A program made the position numbers and the translations under genes. DNA of 64,000 bases from Nocardia anaemiae NBRC 100462 (GTDB taxonomy: Bacteria > Actinomycetota > Actinomycetes > Mycobacteriales > Mycobacteriaceae): the NCBI RefSeq assembly GCF_001612725.1, contig NZ_BDAZ01000035.1, positions 1 to 64,000 of the forward strand, given 5' to 3'. The stretch's first letter is position 1, and every line of letters begins with the position of its first letter. The notes beneath the pieces were generated by a model. It was given only the letters and a program-made list of their open reading frames with translations. It did not search any database and was not told where the DNA came from. Shown here in pieces: positions 9,067 through 17,383 of the stretch.

Positions 9067-9693
9067 CTATGCGTCGGGGGTGAAGGCCCAGACGGCGGCG
9101 GGGCGGCCGGTGGCTTTGACGCGGCGGCGTTCGGTGGTGCGTGCCAGGCCGGGAATGGCGGCCAGGGTGCGGTTCAGATTCGCCGGGTCGGGGCGAGCGC
9201 CGAGGACCGAGGAACTGAGTTCCACCGCGCGGGTCGCCGGGAATTCGTCGCCGATGAGCGCTCTGGTGAAAGCCAGATCCTTCCAGAGCAGACGGGCCAG
9301 CAGGCCGCGGGCGACATCGACGATGCGATTGTGGTCGAAGGCCAATGCGGGCACCGTATCGAACGAAACCCATTGCGCGGGGCCATCATGCGGTCCGACA
9401 ACTGCCCACATGGCGATCGACAGGGTCGGCCCGCGCGGGTCGCGATTCGGTTCGTCGAAGGTCACCAATTGCCCGACCGCCCCGATCGCCGCCTCCGGCA
9501 CGCCCAACTTGGTATGCACCGCCCGCCGCGCCGCCGCGATCAACCGCTCCCCGCGCCCGAGCAGCACCCCTGGCAGCGCCAGATGCCCGGTGAACGGCTC
9601 CATCTGCCGCGCGGCGATACCCACGGTCACCTCGGCATCGTCGGCCCAGAAGCGCAATGCAACCACATCAACCGAGACCACGGATTGCTCCAC
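9067..9693 (-). CDS. NrtR-like regulator: degenerate NUDIX domain plus winged helix
   Basis: 208 residues from a GTG at 9693 with GATGGGG upstream; the frame is open to a TTG at 9765. Residues 1-130 follow the NUDIX fold, but the NUDIX box reads GVLLGRGERLIAAARRAVHTKLGV: the catalytic REUxEE glutamates are replaced by Arg, Thr and Lys, so hydrolysis should be lost. The C-terminal ~75 residues (RALIGDEFPATRAVELSSSVL ... RRVKATGRPAAVWAF) look like the winged helix of NrtR/NadQ regulators, which sense ADP-ribose or related nucleotides. It follows the PurA-like gene by 58 bases and may regulate this operon. Confidence 0.75.
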   Translation of the reverse strand: MEQSVVSVDVVALRFWADDAEVTVGIAARQMEPFTGHLALPGVLLGRGERLIAAARRAVHTKLGVPEAAIGAVGQLVTFDEPNRDPRGPTLSIAMWAVVGPHDGPAQWVSFDTVPALAFDHNRIVDVARGLLARLLWKDLAFTRALIGDEFPATRAVELSSSVLGARPDPANLNRTLAAIPGLARTTERRRVKATGRPAAVWAFTPDA

Positions 9694-9751
9694 GCGACCC
9701 CATCTTGCCGCACCCCGCTCGGCTCGCACCGAGTGGCACACCAACGAAGTG

Positions 9752-11002
9752 CTAGGCGACGACAACCCGGGTCGGGGTGCGGTCGCGACGGTCCGGGCCG
9801 TCGGCGGTCAGGACTATCGGGGCACCGAGTCGGTGTTCCAGCCACGGCACCGGATCGGCTGGCACTGCGGTCAGGATCGGGTCGGCGGTGGACAGTAGCG
9901 CGGTGAGATCCCGTTGGTGATCCAGATCTTGCCAGCGGCCTGGTTCGAGACGGTCGACTATCCCGCGGGGTGTCGCGTATCCCGTTGCGGCGTAGTCGGT
10001 TCCGGTTGCGTCGAGGTGGGTCAGGGCGAGTCCGTCGATGCCGCCGGAGACTTCGATGGCGTAGCGGAGCAGAATGGGATCGAGGTGACCGCGACGGAAG
10101 TGGCCCTGGTAGGGGCCCGTGGTGTTGTGGGGTTCGGGGATGGTCATCGTGGGGTCCTCGGTCGGGAACGGGCCAGCGCCGTGGCGGGTCATGTAGGTGC
10201 GGGTGACGCCGAGTGTGTAAGCGGGGGCGTCGATTTCGGTGAGCAGTGCCCTGGCATTGCGTGGTTCGACGGTGGACCAGGTGGTGTGCGGGTGGAAGCC
10301 GCGCCATTCGTCGAGGAGAACACCCTGTGCACCTTCGAAAATCAGGCGGCCTCGTCGGGCTAGGCGCGCGAGTTCGGCGCCGTCGACTATGCGCACGGCG
10401 GCGGCGAATTCCCGATACATATCGACCAGATCGCGAATCGCTTCGTAGCGGTGCGCGCTCGGCGCGACCAGCGGTCCGTAGTGTGCCGCCATCGCCTGCA
10501 GCTTGGCGTACAGGGCGTCGGGGCGCAGGCAATCCGAGACGGTCGGTGCGTCGTATTCGAGTGCGTAGCGGGCGGTTTCGCCGATGCCACGGCCGCAGGA
10601 ACCGTGCCGCGCCGAACCTCTCGCATCCTCACGGGCCCGGTTGGCGGCGATATGGATCGGAGTGGTCAGCAAAGCGCGACCGTCGATCCGCAGCAGCGAC
10701 AGCGGATCCGGCACACCGAGTGCCGCCAGCTGTCGCGATTCACTTGCCAGCGCGACCGGCTCGACCAGCATGTGCCGCGAGAGCAGCGTCGGCACACCGC
10801 AAAAGGTTCCGGACCCGAACTGCGCGAAGGTGTGATGCCGACCGTCGGCGCTCACATTGTGCGCGGCCTGCGCACCGCCGTTGAATCGCACGACCGCCGA
10901 AACGTCCAGTCCGGCCTCCGGCGAGCACAGCCAATCGACGGTCGCCCCCTTCCCCGCATCGCCGAATCCGAGGTCGAGCACGATGATGTGCGAGTGAATC
11001 AC
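9752..11002 (-). CDS. Divergent adenylosuccinate synthetase (PurA) paralog
   Basis: 416 residues. PurA couples IMP to aspartate with GTP. Recognisable motifs: N-terminal GFGDAGKGATVD (family GDEGKGKIVD, catalytic Asp kept), FNGGAQAAHN (family GGHNAGHT, catalytic His kept), FEGAQGVLLD, and RHGAGPFPTED (family RVGAGPFPTE). Key differences: the aspartate-binding loop TTGRxRR reads YQGHFRR, and the guanine motif TKLD reads THLD. The enzyme is probably active but may use another amino donor and another nucleotide. Its place between a VWA gene and an NrtR-like gene suggests a specialised nucleotide pathway rather than housekeeping AMP synthesis. Confidence 0.8.
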   Translation of the reverse strand: MIHSHIIVLDLGFGDAGKGATVDWLCSPEAGLDVSAVVRFNGGAQAAHNVSADGRHHTFAQFGSGTFCGVPTLLSRHMLVEPVALASESRQLAALGVPDPLSLLRIDGRALLTTPIHIAANRAREDARGSARHGSCGRGIGETARYALEYDAPTVSDCLRPDALYAKLQAMAAHYGPLVAPSAHRYEAIRDLVDMYREFAAAVRIVDGAELARLARRGRLIFEGAQGVLLDEWRGFHPHTTWSTVEPRNARALLTEIDAPAYTLGVTRTYMTRHGAGPFPTEDPTMTIPEPHNTTGPYQGHFRRGHLDPILLRYAIEVSGGIDGLALTHLDATGTDYAATGYATPRGIVDRLEPGRWQDLDHQRDLTALLSTADPILTAVPADPVPWLEHRLGAPIVLTADGPDRRDRTPTRVVVA

Positions 11003-11056
11003 CTTTCACCCCTTCGGTTGATTCATCCGAAAACAGGGACAGTCCACCCCGAGCCG

Positions 11057-12007
11057 TCAGCTCCGACCGCGTGACAGGGCACGAATACTCGGTCCCGCCT
11101 TGACACCCAATGCCTTTCCGACCGAATCGGCCTCCGCCATCGACCCCACATCACGCAGATCCGCGAGTCCGGCATGCACGTCGATGCGGTCTTCCTCCAG
11201 TCCGATGGTGAGCGCGATGAGCTCGCAGACCGCGGCGGGATCGTCGAGCTTCATGAAGTTCTGGCCGAGCAATCCCCGCCAGTGTTCGGCGATCTCGGGA
11301 TCGTCGAAGTAGCTCGACTGGTTCGGCAGGATGTAGTACACGTGCCAGCGCTCGGCCAGTACCCGGTAGATCGATGCGACCTCGATATCGGTGCGCACGT
11401 GATCGCCGATGACGCCGCGGATGTGCCGCCCCGCCAGTTTCGCCTTGTTCAGCTCGTCGCCGATGATGAACAGGTAGCCGCGCTTGCCGCGCCGCTCCCA
11501 CGCGTCGGTCGCGACATGGGTGGCCATGAAATACGCGGCCAGTTCATAACTTTCGGACTTCTGTCCGCCACCGCCGCCCTCCAGCAGGATATTGCGCAAC
11601 TGCTCGTCCATCCGGTTGTCGGACTCGAACTGCCCCACCTGCAGCGGCACGCGGTCGGTATCGGCGTCGCCGATGGCACCGAACATAATCTGCGGATCCT
11701 CCGCATAGCCCTTGCGCTGCAGCAGCCCGTGCAATTTGCCGAGCTTGTCCTGCATGATCCGCGGTACCCGGCCCATTGATCCGGTGACGTCGAACAGCAC
11801 CGCGATCGGCAGCGAGTTGCCGTGCTCGGCCGAGTCCCGGCATTCGCGCACGGTGACGCCGAGCGGTTCGAGCGCGGGATGCGCCCGCCAATCCGCATAC
11901 GGCTGCCCCCGCATCTCGGCGGTGTATCCGAAGTCGTCCAAACCTCGACTGGCGCGGAAGGTCTTGGCCGCGCGGTAGGCGGTGTCGTCCCAGTGTCCGT
12001 ATCCCAT
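11057..12007 (-). CDS. VWA-domain protein, first gene of PurA-like operon
   Basis: 316 residues from an ATG at 12007 with AGAGGAAG upstream. A von Willebrand A fold begins near residue 69: a hydrophobic strand, then DVTGSMG, a MIDAS motif (DxTxS in place of DxSxS), followed by FGAIGDADTD and YLFIIGDELNKA, which supply further acidic metal ligands. A glycine run (EGGGGGQKSES) and ILPNQSSYFD follow. No signal peptide or membrane helix is seen, so it is cytoplasmic. VWA proteins usually bind partners through Mg2+ or act as chaperones for metal or ATPase modules. It lies 54 bases ahead of the PurA-like gene and just downstream of a perfect palindrome. Confidence 0.75.
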   Translation of the reverse strand: MGYGHWDDTAYRAAKTFRASRGLDDFGYTAEMRGQPYADWRAHPALEPLGVTVRECRDSAEHGNSLPIAVLFDVTGSMGRVPRIMQDKLGKLHGLLQRKGYAEDPQIMFGAIGDADTDRVPLQVGQFESDNRMDEQLRNILLEGGGGGQKSESYELAAYFMATHVATDAWERRGKRGYLFIIGDELNKAKLAGRHIRGVIGDHVRTDIEVASIYRVLAERWHVYYILPNQSSYFDDPEIAEHWRGLLGQNFMKLDDPAAVCELIALTIGLEEDRIDVHAGLADLRDVGSMAEADSVGKALGVKAGPSIRALSRGRS

Positions 12008-12031
12008 ATCAGCACTTCCTCTCGTGAACCT

Positions 12032-12056
12032 AGTTTTAGTGTATGAGACTAAAACT
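12032..12056. promoter_or_regulatory. Perfect 9-7-9 palindrome, likely operator
   Basis: AGTTTTAGT (12032-12040), seven bases, then ACTAAAACT (12048-12056). It is markedly AT-rich against the local GC and sits 24 bases upstream of the VWA start codon, overlapping or close to the expected promoter. Length and symmetry fit a homodimeric repressor site. The NrtR-like protein three genes downstream is the natural candidate ligand-responsive regulator; this is inference. Confidence 0.65.
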
Positions 12057-12112
12057 CTGATCGTCAAGAGTCCGCTGGTCGAGACCAAGATCATCGAACG
12101 AGCGGGATCCGC

Positions 12113-13072
12113 TCAGGCGTCCTGTCGCTCGCGCTTGCCTGCCTCGCGCGCCAATGCCCGGTCGCGCTGCTCCTCGAACCTGAGCACATCCTTGCCGAGC
12201 TGCTCCAAGAACAGGCCGAGTTCCTCGCGTGCCTGTTCACCGCGGACACCGAAGTCGTTACGCTCGAAGACATTCCACTTGCGCAGCACCGGTGTGATGA
12301 CCTCCTCGAGGTGTTGGCGCAGATCGTAGATGCCGTGTTTGGCCATCAGCACACTGTTGCGCCGCCAGTTCGGCATGCCCGCACCCGGCATCTGGAAGTT
12401 GCGGATGATCGCCGATATCGCTGCCATCGCTTGGTCCGGCGCCAGATCGATGGCCGAACCACAGAGGTTGCGGTAGAAGACCATGTGCAGGTTCTCGTCG
12501 GCGGAAATGCGCTGCAGCATCCGGTCGGCGACCGCGTCGTTGCAGACCCGGCCGGTATTGCGGTGACTGACCCTGGTCGCCAGTTCCTGGAAGGTCACAT
12601 AGGCGATGCCGGGCAGAAACCCGTGGTCGTCCACCCCGGTCGGGTGCTGCACCCCGGCTGTCATGCACACCATTCGCGCGTGTTCCAGCGCTACCGGGTC
12701 TACCCCGCGCGTGACGACGAGATAGTCGCGCATGACCGTCCCGTGCCGGTTCTCCTCGGCGGTCCACCGCCCCACCCAGGTGCCCCAGGCGCCGTCCTGG
12801 GAGAAGGATTCGGCGATCAGTCGGTGATAGGACGGCAGATTGTCCTCGGTCAGCAGGTTGGTCACCATGGCGGCCTTGGCCAGTTCGCTCAATTGGGATT
12901 GTGCTGGCTCCCAATCGATTCCGCCCATCTCGGCGAAATTGCGGCCCTGGTCCCACGGCACGTAGTCGTGCGGGTGCCAGTCCTTGGCCATCGATAGGTG
13001 ACGGTTGAGATTCTGTTCGGCAATGGGTTCGAGTTCGGTCAACAACTCCAGTTGGGTCAAAGTACGTGTCAC
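12113..13072 (-). CDS. desA1: Acyl-ACP desaturase, DesA1-like
   Basis: 319 residues from a GTG with AGGAAA upstream. The soluble diiron desaturases insert double bonds into ACP-bound fatty acids; in mycobacteria DesA1 feeds mycolic acid synthesis. Diiron ligand motifs are present: TEDNLPSYHR (first Glu), EENRHG (ExxH) and DENLHM (second ExxH), with the family signatures LNRHLSM at the N-terminus and TFQELATRVSHRNTG. The length matches the family. It lies 105 bases upstream of the VWA gene on the same strand, with the palindrome between them, so it is likely a separate unit. Confidence 0.92.
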   Translation of the reverse strand: MTRTLTQLELLTELEPIAEQNLNRHLSMAKDWHPHDYVPWDQGRNFAEMGGIDWEPAQSQLSELAKAAMVTNLLTEDNLPSYHRLIAESFSQDGAWGTWVGRWTAEENRHGTVMRDYLVVTRGVDPVALEHARMVCMTAGVQHPTGVDDHGFLPGIAYVTFQELATRVSHRNTGRVCNDAVADRMLQRISADENLHMVFYRNLCGSAIDLAPDQAMAAISAIIRNFQMPGAGMPNWRRNSVLMAKHGIYDLRQHLEEVITPVLRKWNVFERNDFGVRGEQAREELGLFLEQLGKDVLRFEEQRDRALAREAGKRERQDA

Positions 13073-13326
13073 GATCGGTTTCCTGTCATCGGATCAGGGG
13101 TTCTCCTCCAGAGTGCCCCGATTGCCGGGCCGCCGAAATCCCCTGCGGCGAATTCGTTTCGCCAGAGGCACGGCTCCCTACTAGCTGATCGCGAAGAGAG
13201 GCCGACACGGTATCGCTGGTGGACGGCGCGGCGAGTAGAGTCCGCTGTGGTCGAGTTACACGCTGGCCCAGACAGCCGATGCCGATGAAACGTCACCGAC
13301 GCGGACGATGCGGTGACGACGTCAGC

Positions 13327-13692
13327 TCAGGAGGCCGACACCAGAGCCGCCGCACCGACCGTTTCGACAATGCAGTAGAACCAGTTGGGGTAGAAGGCAA
13401 CCCGGTCATCCAGCACCGCGGATACGATGCGGCCCACTGCCATTCCGCCCAGCGCGACACCGATGGTGATCATGATTCCGGTGCGCAGGAATCCATCCTC
13501 GGTTGCCGCGACCGCCAGCATCGCCGCCATCGCCAGACCGAATCCGCCATAGACGGCACGCATCTCGTAGCGCGCCTCCGGTTGCTCGAGGCGAATGCCG
13601 AACGGACGGGTCAGCGCCGCGGGGGCGGCGAGGGCATAGACCCCCATCGCGAGAAAGAACACGGCGACGATTGTGTTGACGGCGAATGCCAA
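13327..13692 (-). CDS. Four-helix membrane protein, DUF4345-like
   Basis: 121 residues from a TTG at 13692, chosen because a perfect AGGAGG (13698-13703) lies five bases upstream. Four hydrophobic segments: an N-terminal helix (NTIVAVFFLAMGVYALAAP), GGFGLAMAAMLAVAA, MITIGVALGGMAVGRIVS and a C-terminal FYCIVETVGAAALV. The pattern, with GIRLEQPEARYEMRAVYGG between helices, resembles DUF4345. Function unknown. Confidence 0.75.
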   Translation of the reverse strand: MAFAVNTIVAVFFLAMGVYALAAPAALTRPFGIRLEQPEARYEMRAVYGGFGLAMAAMLAVAATEDGFLRTGIMITIGVALGGMAVGRIVSAVLDDRVAFYPNWFYCIVETVGAAALVSAS

Positions 13693-13764
13693 GGGAACCT
13701 CCTGTACGAGTCGGAAGGCAAGCATCCCCGACCGGGGCGCGCACCCGCTTCCACAAACGTGCGG

Positions 13765-15036
13765 TCAGTCGCCGTGGTACCGCAGCGAGCGCCAGGCCTC
13801 GATCGCCCAATCCAGTTCCGTCCCCGGAACACTGATCGTGACCAGCAGCAACTCACCATTGCGGCGGCTGGCGATCCCCTGCACGCCGACTTCGGCACCG
13901 TCCTCGGAGGGAAGCCACCATCCGTCACCGGGGCCGCCGGTCACCGGTTCGCCGCGATGACCCGCGGTCGCATTGGCGCCGTATTGCAGCATCGCGGCCG
14001 GTGGCGGCCCGGTTTTCGGGTCACCGACGCACAGGATGGTGATCTCGATCTGGCGAGTACCGTCCCAGGCCCACCACCGATCGCCGTCCCAGCCGTAAGT
14101 GAAATCACCGGGAATCCGCAGGCTCCACCCCGACACCGGAGTGGTGTGCACCGGGCGGCGACGGTAGCCGAGCGGCACCTGGTCCGCCGCGGCGGCTCGC
14201 GCGGGCAGGTCGGCTGGCGCACCGGCCGCGGTCGCGGTCGAATCCGCGAGCAGCAGCCGTAATTCGTGCCAGGCCGCCCACGGCAGCTCCAGCGCCGCGT
14301 CGAGCCGGTGCGCCTCGGCGAGCAGTGCATCGGCCTGGTGCAGTGCTGGTGTGTCATCGGCGTCCGATGGTGCGCGCCACCGCACGTCGTTCCACATGAT
14401 GCCCAGCGCGGTATTGCGAATCGTCTGCGCGGTCCAGCCGTCCTCCCACCACGGGAAAAATGCGCGCGCGGCCGCCTCGTCGCCATCGCGGACCGCCTGG
14501 AACCAGTCCCGATCGCGCGGCCCCAACCAGCTCGCGGCCAGTCCGTCGTAGTCGAAACGGTCACTGCCGAGCGACAATCCGATCGAAACCCAGGCGTCCT
14601 CCGCGGGAACCTCGGTCAGCACCGTCTCCGCGAGACCGCGAATCCACATCAGATAGTCGCGTTCGACCTCGGCGCGGTCATCGCCTAATCCGAGCGGATC
14701 CTCGGTCCCCTCGTCCCAGACGATGTCGAATCGTCGACCCATTTCGTGCAGTACCGCGGCCACATGCCGGTGATAGCCCGGCCCCGCCGACGCACAACCC
14801 GCGCTCACCACCACCTGACCGTGCGCCGCGCGCAGATCGACCGGTTCGGCCGCCGGATGCAGCACGGCAAGCAGGCGATCCCCGGAGATCTCCACCGATT
14901 TCCGCAGTGGCGCGGACGTGGCGGTCCAGCCGACCCGCGCACCGGCGGGGCCGGTCCGCAGCCACTCCCCGACCTGATCGAGGAAGTCCGCGGTGGGCGC
15001 GCGGCAGGCCCCCGCCGCGTGCAACTCGATTCCCAT
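13765..15036 (-). CDS. Hypothetical protein, cytoplasmic
   Basis: 423 residues from an ATG at 15036 with AAGGATG upstream. No signal peptide, membrane helix or known catalytic motif. The N-terminal half has a conserved-looking block (DYLMWIRGLAETVLTEVP); the C-terminal ~140 residues are Trp/Gly-rich (YGWDGDRWWAWDGTRQIEI), suggestive of a beta-rich domain. Divergently arranged with the MmcQ/YjbR gene, 65 bases apart. I do not recognise the family. Confidence 0.7.
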   Translation of the reverse strand: MGIELHAAGACRAPTADFLDQVGEWLRTGPAGARVGWTATSAPLRKSVEISGDRLLAVLHPAAEPVDLRAAHGQVVVSAGCASAGPGYHRHVAAVLHEMGRRFDIVWDEGTEDPLGLGDDRAEVERDYLMWIRGLAETVLTEVPAEDAWVSIGLSLGSDRFDYDGLAASWLGPRDRDWFQAVRDGDEAAARAFFPWWEDGWTAQTIRNTALGIMWNDVRWRAPSDADDTPALHQADALLAEAHRLDAALELPWAAWHELRLLLADSTATAAGAPADLPARAAAADQVPLGYRRRPVHTTPVSGWSLRIPGDFTYGWDGDRWWAWDGTRQIEITILCVGDPKTGPPPAAMLQYGANATAGHRGEPVTGGPGDGWWLPSEDGAEVGVQGIASRRNGELLLVTISVPGTELDWAIEAWRSLRYHGD

Positions 15037-15101
15037 GGATACACATCCTTGTGTCCGCGTTCCAGCGGCGAAAGTCAGGACCCTACACCTACACTGCGGA
15101 C

Positions 15102-15455
15102 GTGGACCCCTTGACGCGGATCCGGGCGATCTGCCTGGCACTGCCCGAGAGCAGCGAGCGGCTCAGTCACGGCTGCCCGAATTTCTTCGTGCGGTCGAAG
15201 ACGGCGTTCACCATGTATATGGAGGATCATCACCGCGAACCGGGTGCGACGATCTGGTGTCCGGCGCCGGACGGTGTGCAGGCCGAGCTGGTCGATGCCG
15301 AGCCCGAACGGTTCTTCGTACCACCGTATGTCGGCCATCGCGGGTGGATCGGCGTGCGGCTCGAGGTGGATCCCGATTGGGCGGAGATCACCGAGATCAT
15401 TCACGACGGCTACCGCAAGGTCGCGCCGAAACGGCTTCTGGCCCAGCTGGACTGA
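15102..15455 (+). CDS. MmcQ/YjbR-family protein
   Basis: 117 residues, the usual size. Family features: an N-terminal helix with LALPESSERLSHGCPNFFV, then a strand with KTAFTMYMEDHH, WCPAPDGVQAELVDAEPERFFVPPYVGHRGWIGVRL and a C-terminal helix ending in YRKVAPKRLLAQLD. The fold is a double-wing structure related to CyaY and proposed to bind DNA; the biological role is unproven. The GTG start lies six bases after a TACACT hexamer (15090-15095) with no Shine-Dalgarno sequence, so the mRNA may be leaderless. Confidence 0.88.
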   Translation: MDPLTRIRAICLALPESSERLSHGCPNFFVRSKTAFTMYMEDHHREPGATIWCPAPDGVQAELVDAEPERFFVPPYVGHRGWIGVRLEVDPDWAEITEIIHDGYRKVAPKRLLAQLD

Positions 15456-15459
15456 ATGC

Positions 15460-16737
15460 TTACTGCTCGACGAGCCGACGGCAGCCGTCCCGCCCGCCGG
15501 GCAGGCCGGCCGTATCGAACCAGCGTTCGAGTTGGCCGAGCTGCCACAGATCATCGATCTCCACCAGCACCGCGAGGAACGACAGCTGGGCGGGGGACAG
15601 CGCCGATCCGACACCGATCGGATCCGGAAAGGCTCTGTGCAGGAAGGGAATACAGTCGTAGTGCACGGTGCTGGGGTTCGCGGCCCACGCCGCTTCGATC
15701 GCGGCGGGCAGCAGCGTCTCGAAATCCGCTACGCGACCGACAAGTTCGCGGATGACATCGTGGCGCAGCCAGCCCTGCTGTCCGGGCAGGTGGCGATCGA
15801 ACCACCGGTCGATGATCTCTGGATGCTCCAGCGCGGCAAGCAGTTCGTCGGTGGCGCGCTGCTCGGCGGCGAATGCGGGGGCGAGCGCGGCGCAGGTGCG
15901 CACGCCGGGATGGGGATCGGCGAGCAGTTGCTCCGGACGGCCGCCGTTGAGCCCGGAAATCCGTGCGGCACTGGCTCGTTCGACCGGATCCGACATGGTC
16001 GGCGCGATCTCGTCCAGCCGCCGCAGCAGCGCGACCCGCTTCTCGGCATAGGCCGGATGTGTGGTGAGTTCGATCAGCGCCCGCAGTGCGGCCATGCGCA
16101 CCGTCACATCCGGATCCTCGACCAGGGGCTCGACCGCGTCGATCACGCCGGGAACGACCGCACGACAGGCGATCTCGTCCCTGGCCCGCATCGCCGCGCG
16201 GAATACATGGTCATCGATGGCCGCCAATAGGCCCGGTGGCGTCGGAACATGCTCCACCAGAAGGGCATTCGCCGGATCGGGCCCCAATTCCAGCAGCCCG
16301 GCACGCCGATTCGCTTTGACGCGCTGCAGATCCTCCTCGGTGCGCTCGGGCGGATAGGCCTCGGCGTACAGCTGCTCATCGGAGATTCCCGAACAACATC
16401 CCTGTGCGAAGACCTCGAGGTACTCCAGCAGGGCGACGCGCAAGGGGCGCGGCCCCGGATCCCACGGCAGTACGTCCTCGAGCTCCATCTCGGTATGCGG
16501 ACGCGCCAATAGTTCGGCCACGATCGCGACGAACGGCGCGGTCGCGGAGTACACGCTGCCCTGATGTAGTAGTGCGGCGTCGAGATAGCCGACCGCGTCG
16601 ACACAGCCCTCGGCATCACCGTCGATCAGCGCCCGCAGGTGCGCCGGAGCATCCGCCGCCGGGCCATAAGCATGTTCCAGCTCGGCCCAATCGACATCGG
16701 CTATCGCCCGCAACACCGGATCCATCGGATTGATCAT
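15460..16737 (-). CDS. HEAT-like helical repeat protein
   Basis: 425 residues from an ATG at 16737 (another ATG at 16725 is possible; neither has a strong ribosome site). The protein is almost entirely helical, with HEAT/armadillo-like repeats such as VPGVIDAVEPLVEDPDVTVRMAALRALIEL and QLLADPHPGVRTCAALAPAFA. Such proteins are interaction scaffolds. It is convergent with the MmcQ/YjbR gene (four bases between stops). No enzymatic motif is seen; the partner is unknown. Confidence 0.7.
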   Translation of the reverse strand: MINPMDPVLRAIADVDWAELEHAYGPAADAPAHLRALIDGDAEGCVDAVGYLDAALLHQGSVYSATAPFVAIVAELLARPHTEMELEDVLPWDPGPRPLRVALLEYLEVFAQGCCSGISDEQLYAEAYPPERTEEDLQRVKANRRAGLLELGPDPANALLVEHVPTPPGLLAAIDDHVFRAAMRARDEIACRAVVPGVIDAVEPLVEDPDVTVRMAALRALIELTTHPAYAEKRVALLRRLDEIAPTMSDPVERASAARISGLNGGRPEQLLADPHPGVRTCAALAPAFAAEQRATDELLAALEHPEIIDRWFDRHLPGQQGWLRHDVIRELVGRVADFETLLPAAIEAAWAANPSTVHYDCIPFLHRAFPDPIGVGSALSPAQLSFLAVLVEIDDLWQLGQLERWFDTAGLPGGRDGCRRLVEQ

Positions 16738-16793
16738 GCTGCAGCCGAGCACGTCGATCAACTCGAGCGAAACACTTGCGTTCCCCGACGAAC

Positions 16794-17312
16794 CTACGGT
16801 GCCGGTTCCAGATGATCGCCGATCAACATGGTTCCCGCTCCGCGTCGCGCGCCGGGACCGTGCCGCCAGTACACGTTGTCGGCGGTGAGCGGCACGCCGC
16901 ATTCGCGGCAGACCACCACCCCCGACGTCGGATGTCCGCATTCGCGATGCACGACAAGCGCGGGTGGCCCCGCGGGCCCGGCGAGCCATTTATCGCCCCA
17001 CGCGATGAGCATCGTGAGCACCGGATACAAGTCGCGCCCCGGTTCGGTGAGCACATATTCGTGGCGCACCGGATTCGTCTGATAGGCCTTGGCCTCGACG
17101 ATCCCGTACTGCCGCAACACATCCAGACGCGCGGTCAGGACATTGGTGGCGATGCCCAGATCGCGGCGAATGTCCTCGAACCGGTTCACTCCGACGAACA
17201 GGTCGCGCAGGATCAGCGGCGTCCACCGCTCCCCGACCACGTCGAGGGTTCGCGCGATCGAGCACACAATGTCGGACATGGCAGCTTTGGGCACCCACCC
17301 ATGGTAGTCCAT
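16794..17312 (-). CDS. HxlR-family transcriptional regulator
   Basis: 172 residues from an ATG at 17312; the ATG at 17279 is an alternative. The HxlR winged helix is clear: CSIARTLDVVGERWTPLILRDLFVGVNRFEDIRRDLGIATNVLTARLDVL, followed by YVLTEPGRDLYPVLTMLIAWGDKW. The C-terminus carries a Cys/His cluster (HRECGHPTSGVVVCRECG) that could bind metal. It is divergent from the NTF2-like gene, with an inverted repeat between them, and probably regulates that gene and itself. Confidence 0.9.
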   Translation of the reverse strand: MDYHGWVPKAAMSDIVCSIARTLDVVGERWTPLILRDLFVGVNRFEDIRRDLGIATNVLTARLDVLRQYGIVEAKAYQTNPVRHEYVLTEPGRDLYPVLTMLIAWGDKWLAGPAGPPALVVHRECGHPTSGVVVCRECGVPLTADNVYWRHGPGARRGAGTMLIGDHLEPAP

Positions 17313-17324
17313 TGCTTTTTGCAA
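17312..17324. promoter_or_regulatory. Inverted repeat between HxlR and NTF2-like genes
   Basis: TTGC-TTTTT-GCAA, a small perfect inverted repeat overlapping the HxlR start codon. Position and shape would suit an autoregulatory site; the arms are only four bases, so chance is possible. Confidence 0.3.
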
Positions 17325-17383
17325 GCGACTCCGATACGTTGCGAACCGTCGAAAAGACCGAACGTGAAGGGGTGATCGAGACG

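Noticed and set aside
9752..11002. PurZ-type dZTP (2-aminoadenine) pathway
   Set aside because: The catalytic Asp is kept, unlike PurZ as I recall it, and no DpoZ, DatZ or MazZ-like gene is nearby.
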